A stretch of 64,000 nucleotides of DNA from Ensifer adhaerens (GTDB lineage: Bacteria > Pseudomonadota > Alphaproteobacteria > Rhizobiales > Rhizobiaceae): assembly GCF_000697965.2 (NCBI RefSeq), contig NZ_CP015880.1, positions 1,550,001 through 1,614,000 on the forward strand, in the 5' to 3' direction. Positions 1-11,954 of this stretch are shown piece after piece. A program made the translations under genes and the position numbers. The notes beneath the pieces were generated by a model. That model searched no databases. It saw only the letters and a program-made list of their open reading frames with translations, and was not told where the DNA came from. Each line of letters starts with the position of its first letter. Positions within the stretch are counted from its first letter, which is position 1.

Positions 1-1
1 C

Positions 2-2422
<2,421 letters not shown>

Positions 2423-2430
2423 CGACATCG

Positions 2431-2465
2431 ACCGGCGGAGCAGCAATGCTCCGCCGGTTGTTTTC
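2431..2465 (+). terminator. Rho-independent terminator of gcvP
   Basis: Perfect 12-bp stem (2431-2442 with 2447-2458) closed by a GCAA tetraloop and followed by TGTTTTC. It lies 9 bases after the gcvP stop codon. Confidence 0.9.
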
Positions 2466-2564
2466 TCCGGCGCGGCTGCGCCCGGACGGATGCGCGCCTG
2501 TGCGCTCGACCCCATTCCCCAAAAAAACGTGGCGTGTATTACCGATCGCGTGAAGACAGCTGGC

Positions 2565-3026
2565 CTATCGGCGCGCGCTCATGCCCGGTGGCAGGATTGT
2601 GCTTTCGACCCAGAAGCGAATGAACGCCTCGGCGAAGCGACGATATTCGATGACCGAAGACGGCTTTGCCGCATAGGCATTGGCGCCGGCACCGTAGCAG
2701 TGAAGCACGTCGGCCGGATTGATCGAGGACGTCAGCACGATGATCGGGATGAGCGCAGTGGCACGGCTCTTGCGCACGCGCCTTAGGAGCTCGATCCCAT
2801 CGCTGCCGGGCAGCTTGATATCCATCAGCATGTAGTCGAAGTGCCCGCTGGAGAGCTGTTCCACGGCCTCGTCCGCGTCGGTCACCAGGACGAGTTCGAT
2901 CGATTTGTCGATCTGGGCAAAGGCGCGCATCACGAAACGCGCATCGTGCGCGTCGTCTTCCACCAAGAGCAATCGCTTTGGCGTCGAGGTCACCTTGTTC
3001 CGCCCTACTTCGCCTTCCTCAGCCAC
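2565..3026 (-). CDS. Single-domain response regulator (CheY/Rcp1-like receiver)
   Basis: A stand-alone receiver domain with no output domain. The acidic pocket (E23, D24, D25), phospho-acceptor D69 in LMDIKLPG, T99 and K121 are all present. The open frame begins at a GTG inside the end of the upstream kinase gene (22-bp overlap); a second GTG at 2993 would remove 11 poorly conserved residues and is an alternative start. The coupling to the PAS histidine kinase implies it is that kinase's partner, as in Rcp1-type regulators of phytochrome-like kinases. With no DNA-binding domain it probably works by phosphotransfer or protein-protein contact. The signal is unknown. Confidence 0.88.
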   Translation of the reverse strand: MAEEGEVGRNKVTSTPKRLLLVEDDAHDARFVMRAFAQIDKSIELVLVTDADEAVEQLSSGHFDYMLMDIKLPGSDGIELLRRVRKSRATALIPIIVLTSSINPADVLHCYGAGANAYAAKPSSVIEYRRFAEAFIRFWVESTILPPGMSARR

Positions 3027-4510
3027 CTCGGAAGCAACACGATGAAACGTGCGCCTTCTCGGAAGCTCGTGTCAAGGCAGATCGAACCGCCATGGCTTTC
3101 GGCGATGCGTTTGGCGAGCGACAAGCCGATTCCCGTGCCGCCATAGACCGTTTCATCCTTGTGCAGCCGCTGGAACACTTCGAAGATGCGCGTCGCAAAC
3201 CGCGGATCGATGCCGATGCCGTTGTCCTCTACGACCAGTTCCACCGTTTGGTGCAAAACGCTGCCGTGGATGCGGATGACCGGGGGGCGGTCGGCGTGCC
3301 GGTACTTGATCGCATTGCCGACGAGGTTCTGGACCAGGCGGCGCAGCAGCTCGGGATCCCCTTCCAGTTCCGGCAGTGGGCCTACCTCGAAGGTTGCGTT
3401 TGCGTCGTTTGCGTCACCGGCGAGAATCGTCAGCGTCTCCGAGACGACGTCGCTCAGCCGCACCTGGGTCCAGTCGGTGATGCGATGCGCGATCTGCGCA
3501 TAGTCGAGCAGGCTGTCGACCACGCGGTTCATGCGCCGGACGCTGTCGCGCAGGTGCCGGGCATTTTCCGCAAGTTCGGTCTGATTGCCTGCCTTGAGGT
3601 CGTCTTCGATCATCTCGGAGAACATCGAGATGTGCCGAAGCGGCGCCTTGAGATCGTGGGAGACGGTGGCGGTGAACTGATCGAGCGCCTCGTTCTTGTG
3701 TTCCAGTTCCTGCCGTTGCCGCTCGAGCGCGAGCTCGGCGCGCTTCAGATCCGTGACATCGACACGCGCGACGACCGTGTTGCCATCCTTGGCCTTGATG
3801 TTCTCCACCCTCAGCCAGCGGTCGTCGGCATAGCGGTGGATCTTCGGCTTTCCGTCCGGATAGCGGAAATCGCGCAGACGCGAGGCGATCCATTCGTTGC
3901 CTTCGCGCGTGCCCGGCAAGGCGTCCGGGTAGTGACCGCCCTGGCGCGCCAAGAGCAGGATTTCCTCGGCGGTGATGCCGGGCTTGAGTGCCGGACCGGC
4001 AGGCCCGCAGATCGCCTGATAGGCCCTGTTATAGACGACCAGCCGTTCCTCCCTGTCGAAGATGGCAAAGCCTTCAGGCATTGCTTCGAGGGCCGCATTC
4101 AGCATCTCGGAAGCCTTCTGCCGTTCGCTCACCGCTTCGGTCAGGTCCGAAACGTCTCTGATGATACCGATAAGCGCCAGTTCTTCGCCTTGGTCGTTGA
4201 TCAGGGGCGTGGTGCGCAGATGCCCGGAGAATGTCGAGCCGTCACGCCTGATATAAAGATAGTTCGAAGTCCGGGGGGCGGTTTCGTCCACGCGCGCCGC
4301 CCGGTTCTGCAGGCGCTTGGCATATTCCGCATCGGTCGCGTAGATCAGGCGCACGGATCTGTCGATGAACTCCGCGGACGGATAACCGAACTGGCGAAGT
4401 GCTGCATTGTTCGCGGAACGGATGATACGCTCGGCGTCGATGATGATCACGGGATCGGGAAACGTTTCGTAGAGCGCCTTGAAGACGAGATCTTCGTTCA
4501 ACGCCGCCAT
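3005..4510 (-). CDS. PAS-domain sensor histidine kinase, cytoplasmic
   Basis: 501 residues with no membrane segment. PAS 1 (about 10-125, ending in a PAC-like IGIIRDVSDLTE), PAS 2 (about 135-255), a short coiled linker, HisKA with the phosphorylated histidine H285 in VSHDLKAPLRH, and HATPase_c with N box (NLVGNAIKY, N399), G1 box DNGIG (429-433) and G2 box GGTGIGL (457-463). All catalytic motifs are intact, so it should be an active soluble kinase. The H-box style resembles phytochrome-type kinases, but there is no GAF/PHY chromophore module. It is followed with overlap by a receiver-only regulator. The ligand or redox cue sensed by the PAS domains cannot be read from the sequence. Confidence 0.93.
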   Translation of the reverse strand: MAALNEDLVFKALYETFPDPVIIIDAERIIRSANNAALRQFGYPSAEFIDRSVRLIYATDAEYAKRLQNRAARVDETAPRTSNYLYIRRDGSTFSGHLRTTPLINDQGEELALIGIIRDVSDLTEAVSERQKASEMLNAALEAMPEGFAIFDREERLVVYNRAYQAICGPAGPALKPGITAEEILLLARQGGHYPDALPGTREGNEWIASRLRDFRYPDGKPKIHRYADDRWLRVENIKAKDGNTVVARVDVTDLKRAELALERQRQELEHKNEALDQFTATVSHDLKAPLRHISMFSEMIEDDLKAGNQTELAENARHLRDSVRRMNRVVDSLLDYAQIAHRITDWTQVRLSDVVSETLTILAGDANDANATFEVGPLPELEGDPELLRRLVQNLVGNAIKYRHADRPPVIRIHGSVLHQTVELVVEDNGIGIDPRFATRIFEVFQRLHKDETVYGGTGIGLSLAKRIAESHGGSICLDTSFREGARFIVLLPRWLRKAK

Positions 4511-4547
4511 GTCCCTCTCCCTATTCCATAGATGTGTATCTCAGCAG

Positions 4548-4573
4548 AAAAAAGGCCCGGCGAAAACCGGGCC
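4548..4573 (-). terminator. Terminator of the suf operon
   Basis: On the minus strand, a 7-bp GC stem (4554-4560 with 4567-4573) is followed by six T residues (4548-4553). It lies 30 bases past the sufA stop and separates the operon from the kinase gene. Confidence 0.85.
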
Positions 4574-4602
4574 GACCTATTCAATTGAAGGAATGGTAAA
4601 AC

Positions 4603-4995
4603 TCAGTTGGCGCGCACTACGGCGTCACCCTGTGCCGCAAGTGCGGCCAGATCGGCCGGCTTCAGCTCGACCGATTCGCCACATCCGCAGGCGGATGTCT
4701 GGTTGGGATTGTGGAAGGTGAATCCGGAGCGCAGCGTCGTCACTTCGAAATCCATCTGCGTGCCGAGCAGATAGAGCACGGCTTCCGGCGCAATCCAGAC
4801 CTTGGCGCCCTGATGCTCGATCAGGTCGTCCTTGGGGTTCGGCTCGGTCACGAGATCGACGGCATATTCCATGCCGGCGCAGCCACCCTTCTTGATGCCG
4901 ACGCGAATGCCCTTGGCATCGGCGCCGGAATTCTCGACGATCGCGCGCACGCGGCCGGCAGCAGCATCGGTCAGGCTCATCACGGCAAAGCCCAT
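4603..4995 (-). CDS. sufA: SufA/IscA-type Fe-S cluster carrier
   Basis: A-type scaffold/carrier protein that receives clusters from the SufBCD complex and passes them to apo-proteins. The family's three cysteine ligands are present as C39 (GGCAGM) and C103/C105 (ACGCGES), matching the C-x63-CGC spacing. The length of 130 residues is normal with a short C-terminal tail. It is the last gene of the suf operon, about 90 bp after sufT and directly before the operon terminator. The first methionine has a GGAGAATGAGCC-type ribosome site just upstream; M6 is a less likely start. Confidence 0.95.
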   Translation of the reverse strand: MGFAVMSLTDAAAGRVRAIVENSGADAKGIRVGIKKGGCAGMEYAVDLVTEPNPKDDLIEHQGAKVWIAPEAVLYLLGTQMDFEVTTLRSGFTFHNPNQTSACGCGESVELKPADLAALAAQGDAVVRAN

Positions 4996-5088
4996 GGGCT
5001 CATTCTCCTTGTCGTCACCGGGGTAAAGGCCCGGCGCCTTACAGAATCAAATGTAGTATCCGTGCCTTAACGGATCAATACGCGAGGC

Positions 5089-5469
5089 TCAGTACCACCC
5101 GACGGCGACCTGTGCTTCCTCGGACATCCGGTCCGGCGTCCACGGCGGATCGAAGGTCATTTTGACCTCCACACCCGAGACGCCCTCGACGGCGCCGACG
5201 GCGTTCTCGACCCAGCCCGGCATCTCGCCCGCCACCGGGCAGCCGGGTGCTGTCAGCGTCATGTCGATCTTGACCATGCGGTCGTCTTCGATGTCGATCT
5301 TGTAGATGAGACCGAGTTCGAAGATGTCGGCCGGGATTTCCGGGTCGTAGACGGTCTTCAGCGCCGCGATGATGTCGTCGCTGAGGCGCGCAATCTCTTC
5401 GGTTGGGATCGCCGAATGCACGATGCCCTCGCGGACGTCGACCTTTTCTTCCGTTGCATCAAGGCTCAT
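5089..5469 (-). CDS. sufT: SUF-associated MIP18/DUF59 protein (SufT/SufX)
   Basis: MIP18-family (DUF59) protein that assists Fe-S cluster maturation, encoded in the suf operon of many bacteria. The family signature DPEIP (42-46) and the conserved cysteine C77 in TAPGCPVAGEMP are present, and the C-terminus ends in the typical WTPDRMSE...G segment. Its position between sufS and sufA supports the role. In Agrobacterium the same gene is called sufX. The start is preceded by a GGAGG-like site (plus-strand complement at 5474-5479). Confidence 0.92.
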   Translation of the reverse strand: MSLDATEEKVDVREGIVHSAIPTEEIARLSDDIIAALKTVYDPEIPADIFELGLIYKIDIEDDRMVKIDMTLTAPGCPVAGEMPGWVENAVGAVEGVSGVEVKMTFDPPWTPDRMSEEAQVAVGWY

Positions 5470-5538
5470 GTCGGCCTCCTGGACTTTCTCTAGTGGTTCA
5501 GCAGATTGGGATAAATCCCTGAACTTTTTACAAATTTC

Positions 5539-6780
5539 TTAGGCGAAGAACTTTCGTGCATGCTCCAGCGCGTCGACCAGCGCATCGACCTCGGCCCGTG
5601 TGTTGTAGAGCCCGAAGGATGCACGGCATGTGGAGGTCACGCCGAAACGTTTCAAGAGCGGCTGGGCGCAATGGGTACCGGCGCGAACAGCGACACCGGC
5701 ACGGTCGATTACCATCGACACATCGTGCGAATGAATGCCGGCAAGCTCGAAGGCGAAAATGCTACCCTTGTCGGGCGTGTTGCCGAAGACCCGCAGCGAA
5801 TTGACCGACGAGAGGCGCTCGCGCGCATAGGCCGTCAGATCGGCTTCATGCGCCTGGATCGCTGCACGACCAAGCTTGTCCATGTAATCGAGCGCATAGC
5901 CAAGGCCGATTGCCTGCACGATCGGGGGCGTGCCGGCCTCGAAGCGGTGCGGCGGATCGTTGTAGGTAACATAATCCTCGGTCACCACCTCGATCATCTC
6001 ACCGCCGCCGAGGAACGGTCGCATCTCCTTCAGCCGGTCCGTCTTGCCGTAGAGCACACCGACACCGGAGGGGCCGTAGAGCTTGTGGCCGGTCATCACG
6101 TACCAGTCGCAATCGATGTCCTGGACGTCGACTGGCATGTGCACGGCGCCCTGGCTGCCGTCGACGAGTACAGGGATGCCGCGCTCGCGGGCGATGCGGC
6201 AGATTTCCTTGACCGGAACAACGGTTCCGAGCGCATTCGACATATGGGTGATGGCGATGAGCTTGGTCTTGTCCGTCAGGCACTTGACGAAATCTTCGAC
6301 GTGCAACGCGCCGTCGTCATCGACCGGGATCCAGACGAGCTTGGCGCCCTGGCGTTCGCGGATGAAATGCCAGGGAACGATGTTGGAGTGGTGCTCCATG
6401 ATCGACAGCACGATCTCGTCGCCCTCGCCGAGCTTCGGCATGCCGTAGCCATAGGCGACCGTGTTGATCGCCTCGGTCGAAGACTTGGTGAAGATGACGT
6501 TGTCGACCGACGGGGCATTGAGGAAGCGGCGCACCTTTTCGCGTGCCGCCTCATAGGCTTCCGTCGCGGCATTCGACAGGAAATGCAGGCCGCGATGGAC
6601 GTTGGCGTATTCGTTGGAATAGGCATGGGAGATCGCATCGATCACGACCTGTGGCTTCTGTGCCGATGCGCCGTTGTCGAGATAGACGAGCGGCTTGCCG
6701 TAGACGGTTTTCGACAGGATCGGAAAATCCTTGCGGATCGTTTCGACGTCGTAGGCGGGCACCGGTACAGAGTGTTCCAT
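5539..6780 (-). CDS. sufS: Cysteine desulfurase SufS (class II)
   Basis: PLP enzyme that strips sulfur from cysteine as a persulfide and feeds SufBCD. The Schiff-base lysine is K233 in MTGHKLYGPSG and the persulfide cysteine is C371 in RAGTHCAQPL, the RxGHHC-type motif of class II enzymes. At 413 residues it has normal length. The frame is open 19 codons further upstream, but family N-termini begin near MEHSVPVPAYDVE, so 6780 is chosen. No SufE gene is in the operon. It is separated from sufD by 130 bp holding a RIME-like repeat, so its expression relative to sufBCD may be set by that element. Confidence 0.96.
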   Translation of the reverse strand: MEHSVPVPAYDVETIRKDFPILSKTVYGKPLVYLDNGASAQKPQVVIDAISHAYSNEYANVHRGLHFLSNAATEAYEAAREKVRRFLNAPSVDNVIFTKSSTEAINTVAYGYGMPKLGEGDEIVLSIMEHHSNIVPWHFIRERQGAKLVWIPVDDDGALHVEDFVKCLTDKTKLIAITHMSNALGTVVPVKEICRIARERGIPVLVDGSQGAVHMPVDVQDIDCDWYVMTGHKLYGPSGVGVLYGKTDRLKEMRPFLGGGEMIEVVTEDYVTYNDPPHRFEAGTPPIVQAIGLGYALDYMDKLGRAAIQAHEADLTAYARERLSSVNSLRVFGNTPDKGSIFAFELAGIHSHDVSMVIDRAGVAVRAGTHCAQPLLKRFGVTSTCRASFGLYNTRAEVDALVDALEHARKFFA

Positions 6781-6796
6781 GTCTTCAATCCAATTT

Positions 6797-6905
6797 CGCC
6801 ACGTCGCCGCGCGTCCCTGAGGACGCGCTAAGCGCACTGCAACATGTTGAAGTCCCGCGCAATTTTACCCCAAATCGACGCCGATTTAAGGAATTACGCA
6901 GACAG
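6797..6905. repeat. RIME1-like two-hairpin repeat inside the suf operon (copy A)
   Basis: Contains one palindrome, GCGCGTCC-CTGA-GGACGCGC (6809-6828), then a spacer with TTGAAGT and a second palindrome around AAATCG-ACGC-CGATTT (6872-6887). The order and core sequences match the repeats at 17622-17726 and 21398-21507. It is the most degenerate of the three, since the outer arms of the second hairpin no longer pair well. It resembles the rhizobial intergenic mosaic element RIME1, recalled as about 108 bp with two large palindromes. Confidence 0.65.
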
Positions 6906-6909
6906 CCCG

Positions 6910-8190
6910 TCAGGCGTGCTTGTCGAGCCAGGTCGAGATGACCTCTTCCAGCGCCTCGACCAGCGCCTCGTCATCTTCCAGCTCTTCGACGATCTCGGCA
7001 ACAAAGGCATTGACGAGCATGGCCCGAGCCTTGTTTTCCGGAACACCGCGCGCCATCAGGTAGAAGAGCTGCGTGTGGTCGATATCGGCAACCGTCGCAC
7101 CGTGGCCGCACTGCACGTCGTCGGCGAAGATCTCCAGCTCAGGCTTCGCCGAGAGATCGGCGTCGTCGGATAGAAGCAGCGTGTTGCATGCCATCTTCGC
7201 GTCGGTCTTCTGCGCGTCCTTGGCAACCAGGATCTTGCCCTGGAACACGCCCTTGGCACGATCGAACACGACGTTGCGGATGATCTCCGTCGACGTGGTG
7301 TGCGGTACGTTGTGGCCGAGCGTGAAGGTCACGTCCGTGTGGCTCTCGCCGCCGAGCAGGTTGATGCCGCGCAGTTTGAAATCCGCACCCTCGCCGCTCG
7401 TCTTGCCATGGATCTCCTGGCGCACCAGCTTGCCGCCGGCGTTGATCACGAAGAGATGCAGCTTGGCATTCTTGCCGAGGTCGAAGCGGATCTGGCCGAG
7501 ATGGGTATCGGCAGCGCCCTGCTGCTGCAGGATGATCCAGATGACATCGGCACCGTCGGCGAGCGTAATGTCGCTAACGGAGGAGACGAAGCTCTCGCCG
7601 TCTTTGGTCGACAGATGCCGCTCGATCACGGTTGCCTTGGCGTTGGCGCCGAACGTCACCGGGAAGCGCGTATGCGCCTGGCCGACACTCTGTACCAGCT
7701 GAATTTCCAGCGGATTTTCGACCGTTGCATCATCGCCGACGGCGATTTCGAGACCGCCGCGCACGAGACCGCCGTTGATGCGGCCGATCGCGTCGTCAAA
7801 GCCGAGCACAGCGAGGCCAGCCGTGGCCGAACCGTCGAGCAGGCTGTCGACATAGGAACGGACCGTCACGCCCTCGGGAAGGTTGCCCTTGACCTCGGCC
7901 TGGCCGTTTCGGACCGAAAACACCGTCGAGCCCGGAACCAGCGCGTCGACGCGATCGGCAAAAGCCGTCGGATCGGTAGCCGGCACCGCGCGCAGCAGCG
8001 TGCGCAGGTCGGTGTAGTGCCAGGATTCGACACGGCGGGTCGGCAGACCCGCAGTCCTCAGTTCGTGCACCAGCGTGTCGCGAACCGAAAGCACCGAACC
8101 GTCACCCGGCAGATCGCCGATCTGCGCGGTATAGGCGTCGACGAGCGCCGTCTCGGCCGCCGTCATCTTGATTGCCTGTTGCATATTCAT
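6910..8190 (-). CDS. sufD: SufD, scaffold subunit of SufBCD
   Basis: Beta-helix scaffold protein that pairs with SufB and SufC to build Fe-S clusters. 426 residues; the N-terminal WHYTDLR segment and the C-terminal core with CGHGATVADIDHTQLFYLMARG are typical of SufD. Its DIDHTQLFYLM.RG segment parallels SufB's [11 protein letters not shown], as expected of these paralogues. The start at 8190 has an AAGGAG site 7 bases upstream. It follows sufC by about 20 bp. Confidence 0.96.
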   Translation of the reverse strand: MNMQQAIKMTAAETALVDAYTAQIGDLPGDGSVLSVRDTLVHELRTAGLPTRRVESWHYTDLRTLLRAVPATDPTAFADRVDALVPGSTVFSVRNGQAEVKGNLPEGVTVRSYVDSLLDGSATAGLAVLGFDDAIGRINGGLVRGGLEIAVGDDATVENPLEIQLVQSVGQAHTRFPVTFGANAKATVIERHLSTKDGESFVSSVSDITLADGADVIWIILQQQGAADTHLGQIRFDLGKNAKLHLFVINAGGKLVRQEIHGKTSGEGADFKLRGINLLGGESHTDVTFTLGHNVPHTTSTEIIRNVVFDRAKGVFQGKILVAKDAQKTDAKMACNTLLLSDDADLSAKPELEIFADDVQCGHGATVADIDHTQLFYLMARGVPENKARAMLVNAFVAEIVEELEDDEALVEALEEVISTWLDKHA

Positions 8191-8212
8191 TCGAACACTC
8201 CTTCAACAGGCT

Positions 8213-8968
8213 CTAAGCTGCGGCCTCGATGATATCCGCGTAGCCGTTGGCTTCGAGTTCGTGCGCCAGCGTCTTGTCGCCCGACTTGATCACCTGGCCC
8301 TTGTAGAGGACGTGCACCGTGTCGGGCACGATGTAGTCGAGCAGGCGCTGGTAGTGGGTGATGACGACGACGGCGCGATCCGGCGAACGCAGGGCGTTGA
8401 CGCCGTCGGCGACGATCTTCAGCGCATCGATGTCGAGGCCGGAGTCGGTTTCGTCGAGCACGCAAAGCTTCGGCTGGAGCAGCGACATCTGCAGGATTTC
8501 GGCGCGCTTCTTCTCACCGCCGGAGAAGCCGACGTTGAGCGGGCGACGCAGCATTTCCGGTGCGATCTTCAGCTCGGCAGCGGCTTCCTTGACGCGGCGC
8601 ATGAATTCCGGCGTCGTCAGCTCGTCTTCACCGCGATACTTGCGCTGTTCGTTCATCGCCACCTTCAGGAACTGCATGGTGGCAACGCCCGGGATTTCGA
8701 CCGGGTACTGGAAGGCAAGGAAGATGCCCTTGGCCGCACGCTCGGACGCGTCGAGTTCCAGGATGCTTTCGCCGTTGTAGAGGATGTCGCCTTCGGTGAC
8801 TTCGTAATCTTCGCGGCCCGACAGGATGTAGGAGAGCGTCGACTTGCCGGAGCCGTTCGGGCCCATGATGGCGGCAACTTCGCCGGCCTTCACGGTCAGG
8901 TTCAGGCCGCGGATGATCTCGGTGCCGTCTTCGGCGATGCGGGCGTGCAGGTTCTTGATTTCAAGCAT
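8213..8968 (-). CDS. sufC: SufC, ABC-type ATPase of SufBCD
   Basis: Cytosolic ABC ATPase that drives conformational change of the SufB-SufD scaffold. 251 residues, the usual length. Walker A GPNGSGKST (36-44), the signature motif FSGGEKKRAE (148-157), Walker B LCVLDETDSGLD (168-179) and switch histidine H205 are all intact. The frame is open 20 codons further upstream, but MLEIKNLHA is the family N-terminus and has an AGAGGA site before it, so 8968 is used. Confidence 0.97.
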   Translation of the reverse strand: MLEIKNLHARIAEDGTEIIRGLNLTVKAGEVAAIMGPNGSGKSTLSYILSGREDYEVTEGDILYNGESILELDASERAAKGIFLAFQYPVEIPGVATMQFLKVAMNEQRKYRGEDELTTPEFMRRVKEAAAELKIAPEMLRRPLNVGFSGGEKKRAEILQMSLLQPKLCVLDETDSGLDIDALKIVADGVNALRSPDRAVVVITHYQRLLDYIVPDTVHVLYKGQVIKSGDKTLAHELEANGYADIIEAAA

Positions 8969-9048
8969 TTCTATCGTCCTCTTGGGAAACGAACGTTCGT
9001 TCGCGCGCAAACTCTCGGTGCGCGCCATTCAATTTTCAGTCCAGGGCC

Positions 9049-10518
9049 TTAGCCCACCGAGCCTTCAAGCGAGATGCCGATCAGCTTCTGCGCTTCGACG
9101 GCGAATTCCATCGGCAGTTCCTGGATGACTTCCTTGACGAAGCCGTTGACGATCAGCGCGATCGCCGCTTCGGTCGGGATGCCGCGCTGCTGGCAGTAGA
9201 ACAGCTGGTCCTCGGAAATCTTCGACGTCGTGGCTTCGTGCTCGAACTGTGCCGTCGAGTTCTTCGCCTCGATGTAAGGAACGGTATGCGCGCCGCACTT
9301 GTCGCCGATCAGCAGCGAATCGCACTGGGTGAAGTTGCGGGCATTCTCGGCCTTGCGGTGGGCCGAAACCTGGCCGCGATAGGTGTTTTCCGAGACGCCG
9401 GCAGCAATACCCTTGGAGACGATGCGGCTCGACGTGTTCTTGCCGAGGTGGATCATCTTGGTGCCACTGTCGATCTGCTGGTGACCGTTGGACACCGCGA
9501 TCGAGTAGAACTCGCCGCGCGAACCGTCGCCGCGCAGGATGCAGGACGGATACTTCCAGGTAATCGCCGAACCGGTTTCGACCTGCGTCCAGGAGATCTT
9601 GGAGTTCTTGCCACGGCAATCGCCACGCTTGGTGACAAAGTTGTAGATGCCGCCCTTGCCTTCCTTGTCGCCCGGATACCAGTTCTGGACCGTCGAGTAC
9701 TTGATCTCTGCGTCATCGAGCGCAACGAGTTCGACGACGGCGGCATGAAGCTGGTTCTCGTCGCGCTGCGGTGCGGTGCAGCCTTCGAGATAGGACACGT
9801 AGGCGCCCTCTTCGCAGATGATCAGCGTGCGCTCGAACTGGCCGGTGTTCTTCTCGTTGATACGGAAGTAGGTGGACAGTTCCATCGGGCAACGAACGCC
9901 CTTCGGCACGTAGACGAAGGAGCCGTCGGTGAAGACTGCGGAGTTCAGCGTCGCATAGTAGTTGTCGGTCGTCGGAACGACGGAACCGAGATACTTCTTG
10001 ACGAGATCAGGGTGCTCGCGGATCGCCTCGGAGATCGACATGAAGATCACGCCGGCCTTCTTCAACTCTTCCTTGAAGGTGGTGACGACCGAGACGCTGT
10101 CGAAGACGGCGTCGACGGCGATCTTCGACTTCTGTACGCCGGCGAGGATTTCCTGTTCCTTCAGCGGAATGCCGAGCTTTTCGTAGACCTTGAGGATCTC
10201 GGGATCGACTTCGTCGAGCGACTTCGGGCCCGTCACGCCCTTGGGAGCGGCGTAATAGTAGATCTCGTTGAAGTCGATCTTCGGATAGCTGACGCGTGCC
10301 CAGGTCGGCTCGTCGAGCGTCAGCCAGCGGCGATAGGCCTCAAGACGCCATTCCAGCATCCATTCCGGCTCGTTTTTCTTCTCGGAGATGAAGCGAATGA
10401 TGTCTTCCGAGAGACCCTTCGGGGCCTTCTCGACTTCGATGGTCGTCTCAAAACCGTATTTGTACTGGTCAACGTCGATCTGACGGACCTGATCAATGGT
10501 CTCCTGCACGGCAGGCAT
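9049..10518 (-). CDS. sufB: SufB, Fe-S scaffold subunit of SufBCD
   Basis: Main scaffold on which the nascent cluster forms. 489 residues. Family hallmarks include the GCTAP loop, the RGDCRG segment and the C-terminal [23 protein letters not shown] segment (shown here only in part: [12 protein letters not shown]). The open frame extends 16 codons further upstream, but [10 protein letters not shown] has a GGAGAACGAC ribosome site and is chosen. It is followed after 80 bp by sufC. Confidence 0.97.
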   Translation of the reverse strand: MPAVQETIDQVRQIDVDQYKYGFETTIEVEKAPKGLSEDIIRFISEKKNEPEWMLEWRLEAYRRWLTLDEPTWARVSYPKIDFNEIYYYAAPKGVTGPKSLDEVDPEILKVYEKLGIPLKEQEILAGVQKSKIAVDAVFDSVSVVTTFKEELKKAGVIFMSISEAIREHPDLVKKYLGSVVPTTDNYYATLNSAVFTDGSFVYVPKGVRCPMELSTYFRINEKNTGQFERTLIICEEGAYVSYLEGCTAPQRDENQLHAAVVELVALDDAEIKYSTVQNWYPGDKEGKGGIYNFVTKRGDCRGKNSKISWTQVETGSAITWKYPSCILRGDGSRGEFYSIAVSNGHQQIDSGTKMIHLGKNTSSRIVSKGIAAGVSENTYRGQVSAHRKAENARNFTQCDSLLIGDKCGAHTVPYIEAKNSTAQFEHEATTSKISEDQLFYCQQRGIPTEAAIALIVNGFVKEVIQELPMEFAVEAQKLIGISLEGSVG

Positions 10519-10667
10519 GTCGTTCTCCAATCTTGCCGGATCCAAGGTCCGGCAGCTTGTCAACACGATGCGCTTGGCACACCGCTTATGTAATGGCTAA
10601 AAGGCGCTTTTCACCCTGTTTGCCAAGCGGAAAATTGCTTTTCCGCAATTTCGTCCGGTCGTTCCGC

Positions 10668-11834
10668 TCAGGCTGCTTGCCCGGGCGCTCGTCTTCTTGC
10701 TGCTACCTTTGCAAAGACCGTGGCGCAACGGTCGATATCAGCCTGTGTCGTGCCCTCGCCGATCGAGATTCGAAGTGCGCCCTGGCGCGGATCGTAACCC
10801 ATCGCCGTCAGCACGTGGCTCTGCCCGACCTTGCCGGAGGAGCAGGCGGAACCCGCCGACAACGCCACACCTTCGAGATCGAAGGCAATCTGCCCGGTCT
10901 CGGCCTTGAGGCCAGGAAGCGTGAAGAAGATCGTGTTGCCAACGCGCGAAACGTCGCGGCCGTGAATAACCACGTCGGTTGCCGCGGCCAGCATCTCGCC
11001 TTCGAGCTTGTCGCGCAACGCGGTGACCACGCCTATTCGTTGGCCGACATCTTCGCCGACCTTCCGGGCGGCTGCTGCAAAGCCGGCAATCGCCACCGGA
11101 TTTTCAGTCCCGGAACGGTGCCCCTTTTCCTGTCCGCCGCCGCGGATCAGCGGTGCGGGCATCATAACCTCGCCGCGCGCCACCAGCGCGCCGGCGCCCT
11201 TCGGGCCGCCGATCTTGTGCGAGGAGACGATCAGGAAGTCGGCGCCGAGGTCTTCAATCGAAAGCGGCACGCGGCCGGCGGCCTGCACCGCGTCGACGAC
11301 GAGAATGCCGCCATGGGCGCGAACGATCTCGGCGATCGCGGCGATCGGCTGGATGATGCCCGTCTCGTTGTTGACCAGCATGACGGCAACCATCGGCAAG
11401 CCGAGCTGGCGATCATGCGCGGATAACAGCTCCCTCAGCACCGGGAGATCGACGACGCCGTCTGAAATCACCGGGATTTCGCTGAGGGCTTCGCGCGGAA
11501 AGCGTCCGCCTTCGCGCACAGCCGGGTGCTCGATCGCCGAGGCATAGAGCCGGCCGATCTTCAGCGGCGTGCGGCCCATGCGGAAATCGGGCGTAAGCAC
11601 CAGGTTGGCCGCTTCCGTGGCGCCGCTGGTAAAGATGACGCTGCCAGGCTTGGCGCCGCAGAGCACTGCCACGTCGCGACGGGCGTTTTCGATCAACGTG
11701 CGCAACGCGCGGCCCTCTCCGTGAACGGAAGAAGGGTTGCCAAGGAGGTCGAGCGCCGACAGGCAAGCCTCGCGCGCTTCGGGCAGAAGCGGCGCCGTGG
11801 CGTTCCAGTCCATATAGATGCGTGAACTCGACAT
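10668..11834 (-). CDS. Class I cysteine desulfurase (NifS/IscS-type) heading the suf operon
   Basis: A second PLP cysteine desulfurase, distinct from the class II SufS five genes downstream. PLP lysine K207 in VSSHKIGGPKG and the catalytic cysteine C331 in GSACSSGKVGQSHVL identify the NifS/IscS branch. 388 residues, full length. It is the first gene after the iron-responsive promoter region and is equivalent by position to sufS2 of Agrobacterium. The role is inferred: it supplies sulfur for Fe-S assembly and perhaps for thiolated tRNA. Having two desulfurases of different class in one operon suggests division of labour. The 149-bp gap to sufB shows no gene. Confidence 0.92.
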   Translation of the reverse strand: MSSSRIYMDWNATAPLLPEAREACLSALDLLGNPSSVHGEGRALRTLIENARRDVAVLCGAKPGSVIFTSGATEAANLVLTPDFRMGRTPLKIGRLYASAIEHPAVREGGRFPREALSEIPVISDGVVDLPVLRELLSAHDRQLGLPMVAVMLVNNETGIIQPIAAIAEIVRAHGGILVVDAVQAAGRVPLSIEDLGADFLIVSSHKIGGPKGAGALVARGEVMMPAPLIRGGGQEKGHRSGTENPVAIAGFAAAARKVGEDVGQRIGVVTALRDKLEGEMLAAATDVVIHGRDVSRVGNTIFFTLPGLKAETGQIAFDLEGVALSAGSACSSGKVGQSHVLTAMGYDPRQGALRISIGEGTTQADIDRCATVFAKVAARRRAPGQAA

Positions 11835-11954
11835 GATTTCCTTCGCTAGATCAACAGGTCACAGGCCCGCAACCTCTGGCGATGCATTTTCCTTGAATTT
11901 TCCGCGCCGCTTGCCTTATGAGACGAAGCACAAGGCGGAATGCCCGCACAGAAG

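Noticed and set aside
2978..4531. A 517-residue plus-strand frame over the histidine kinase gene
   Set aside because: The kinase on the minus strand has all its catalytic motifs; this frame has none.
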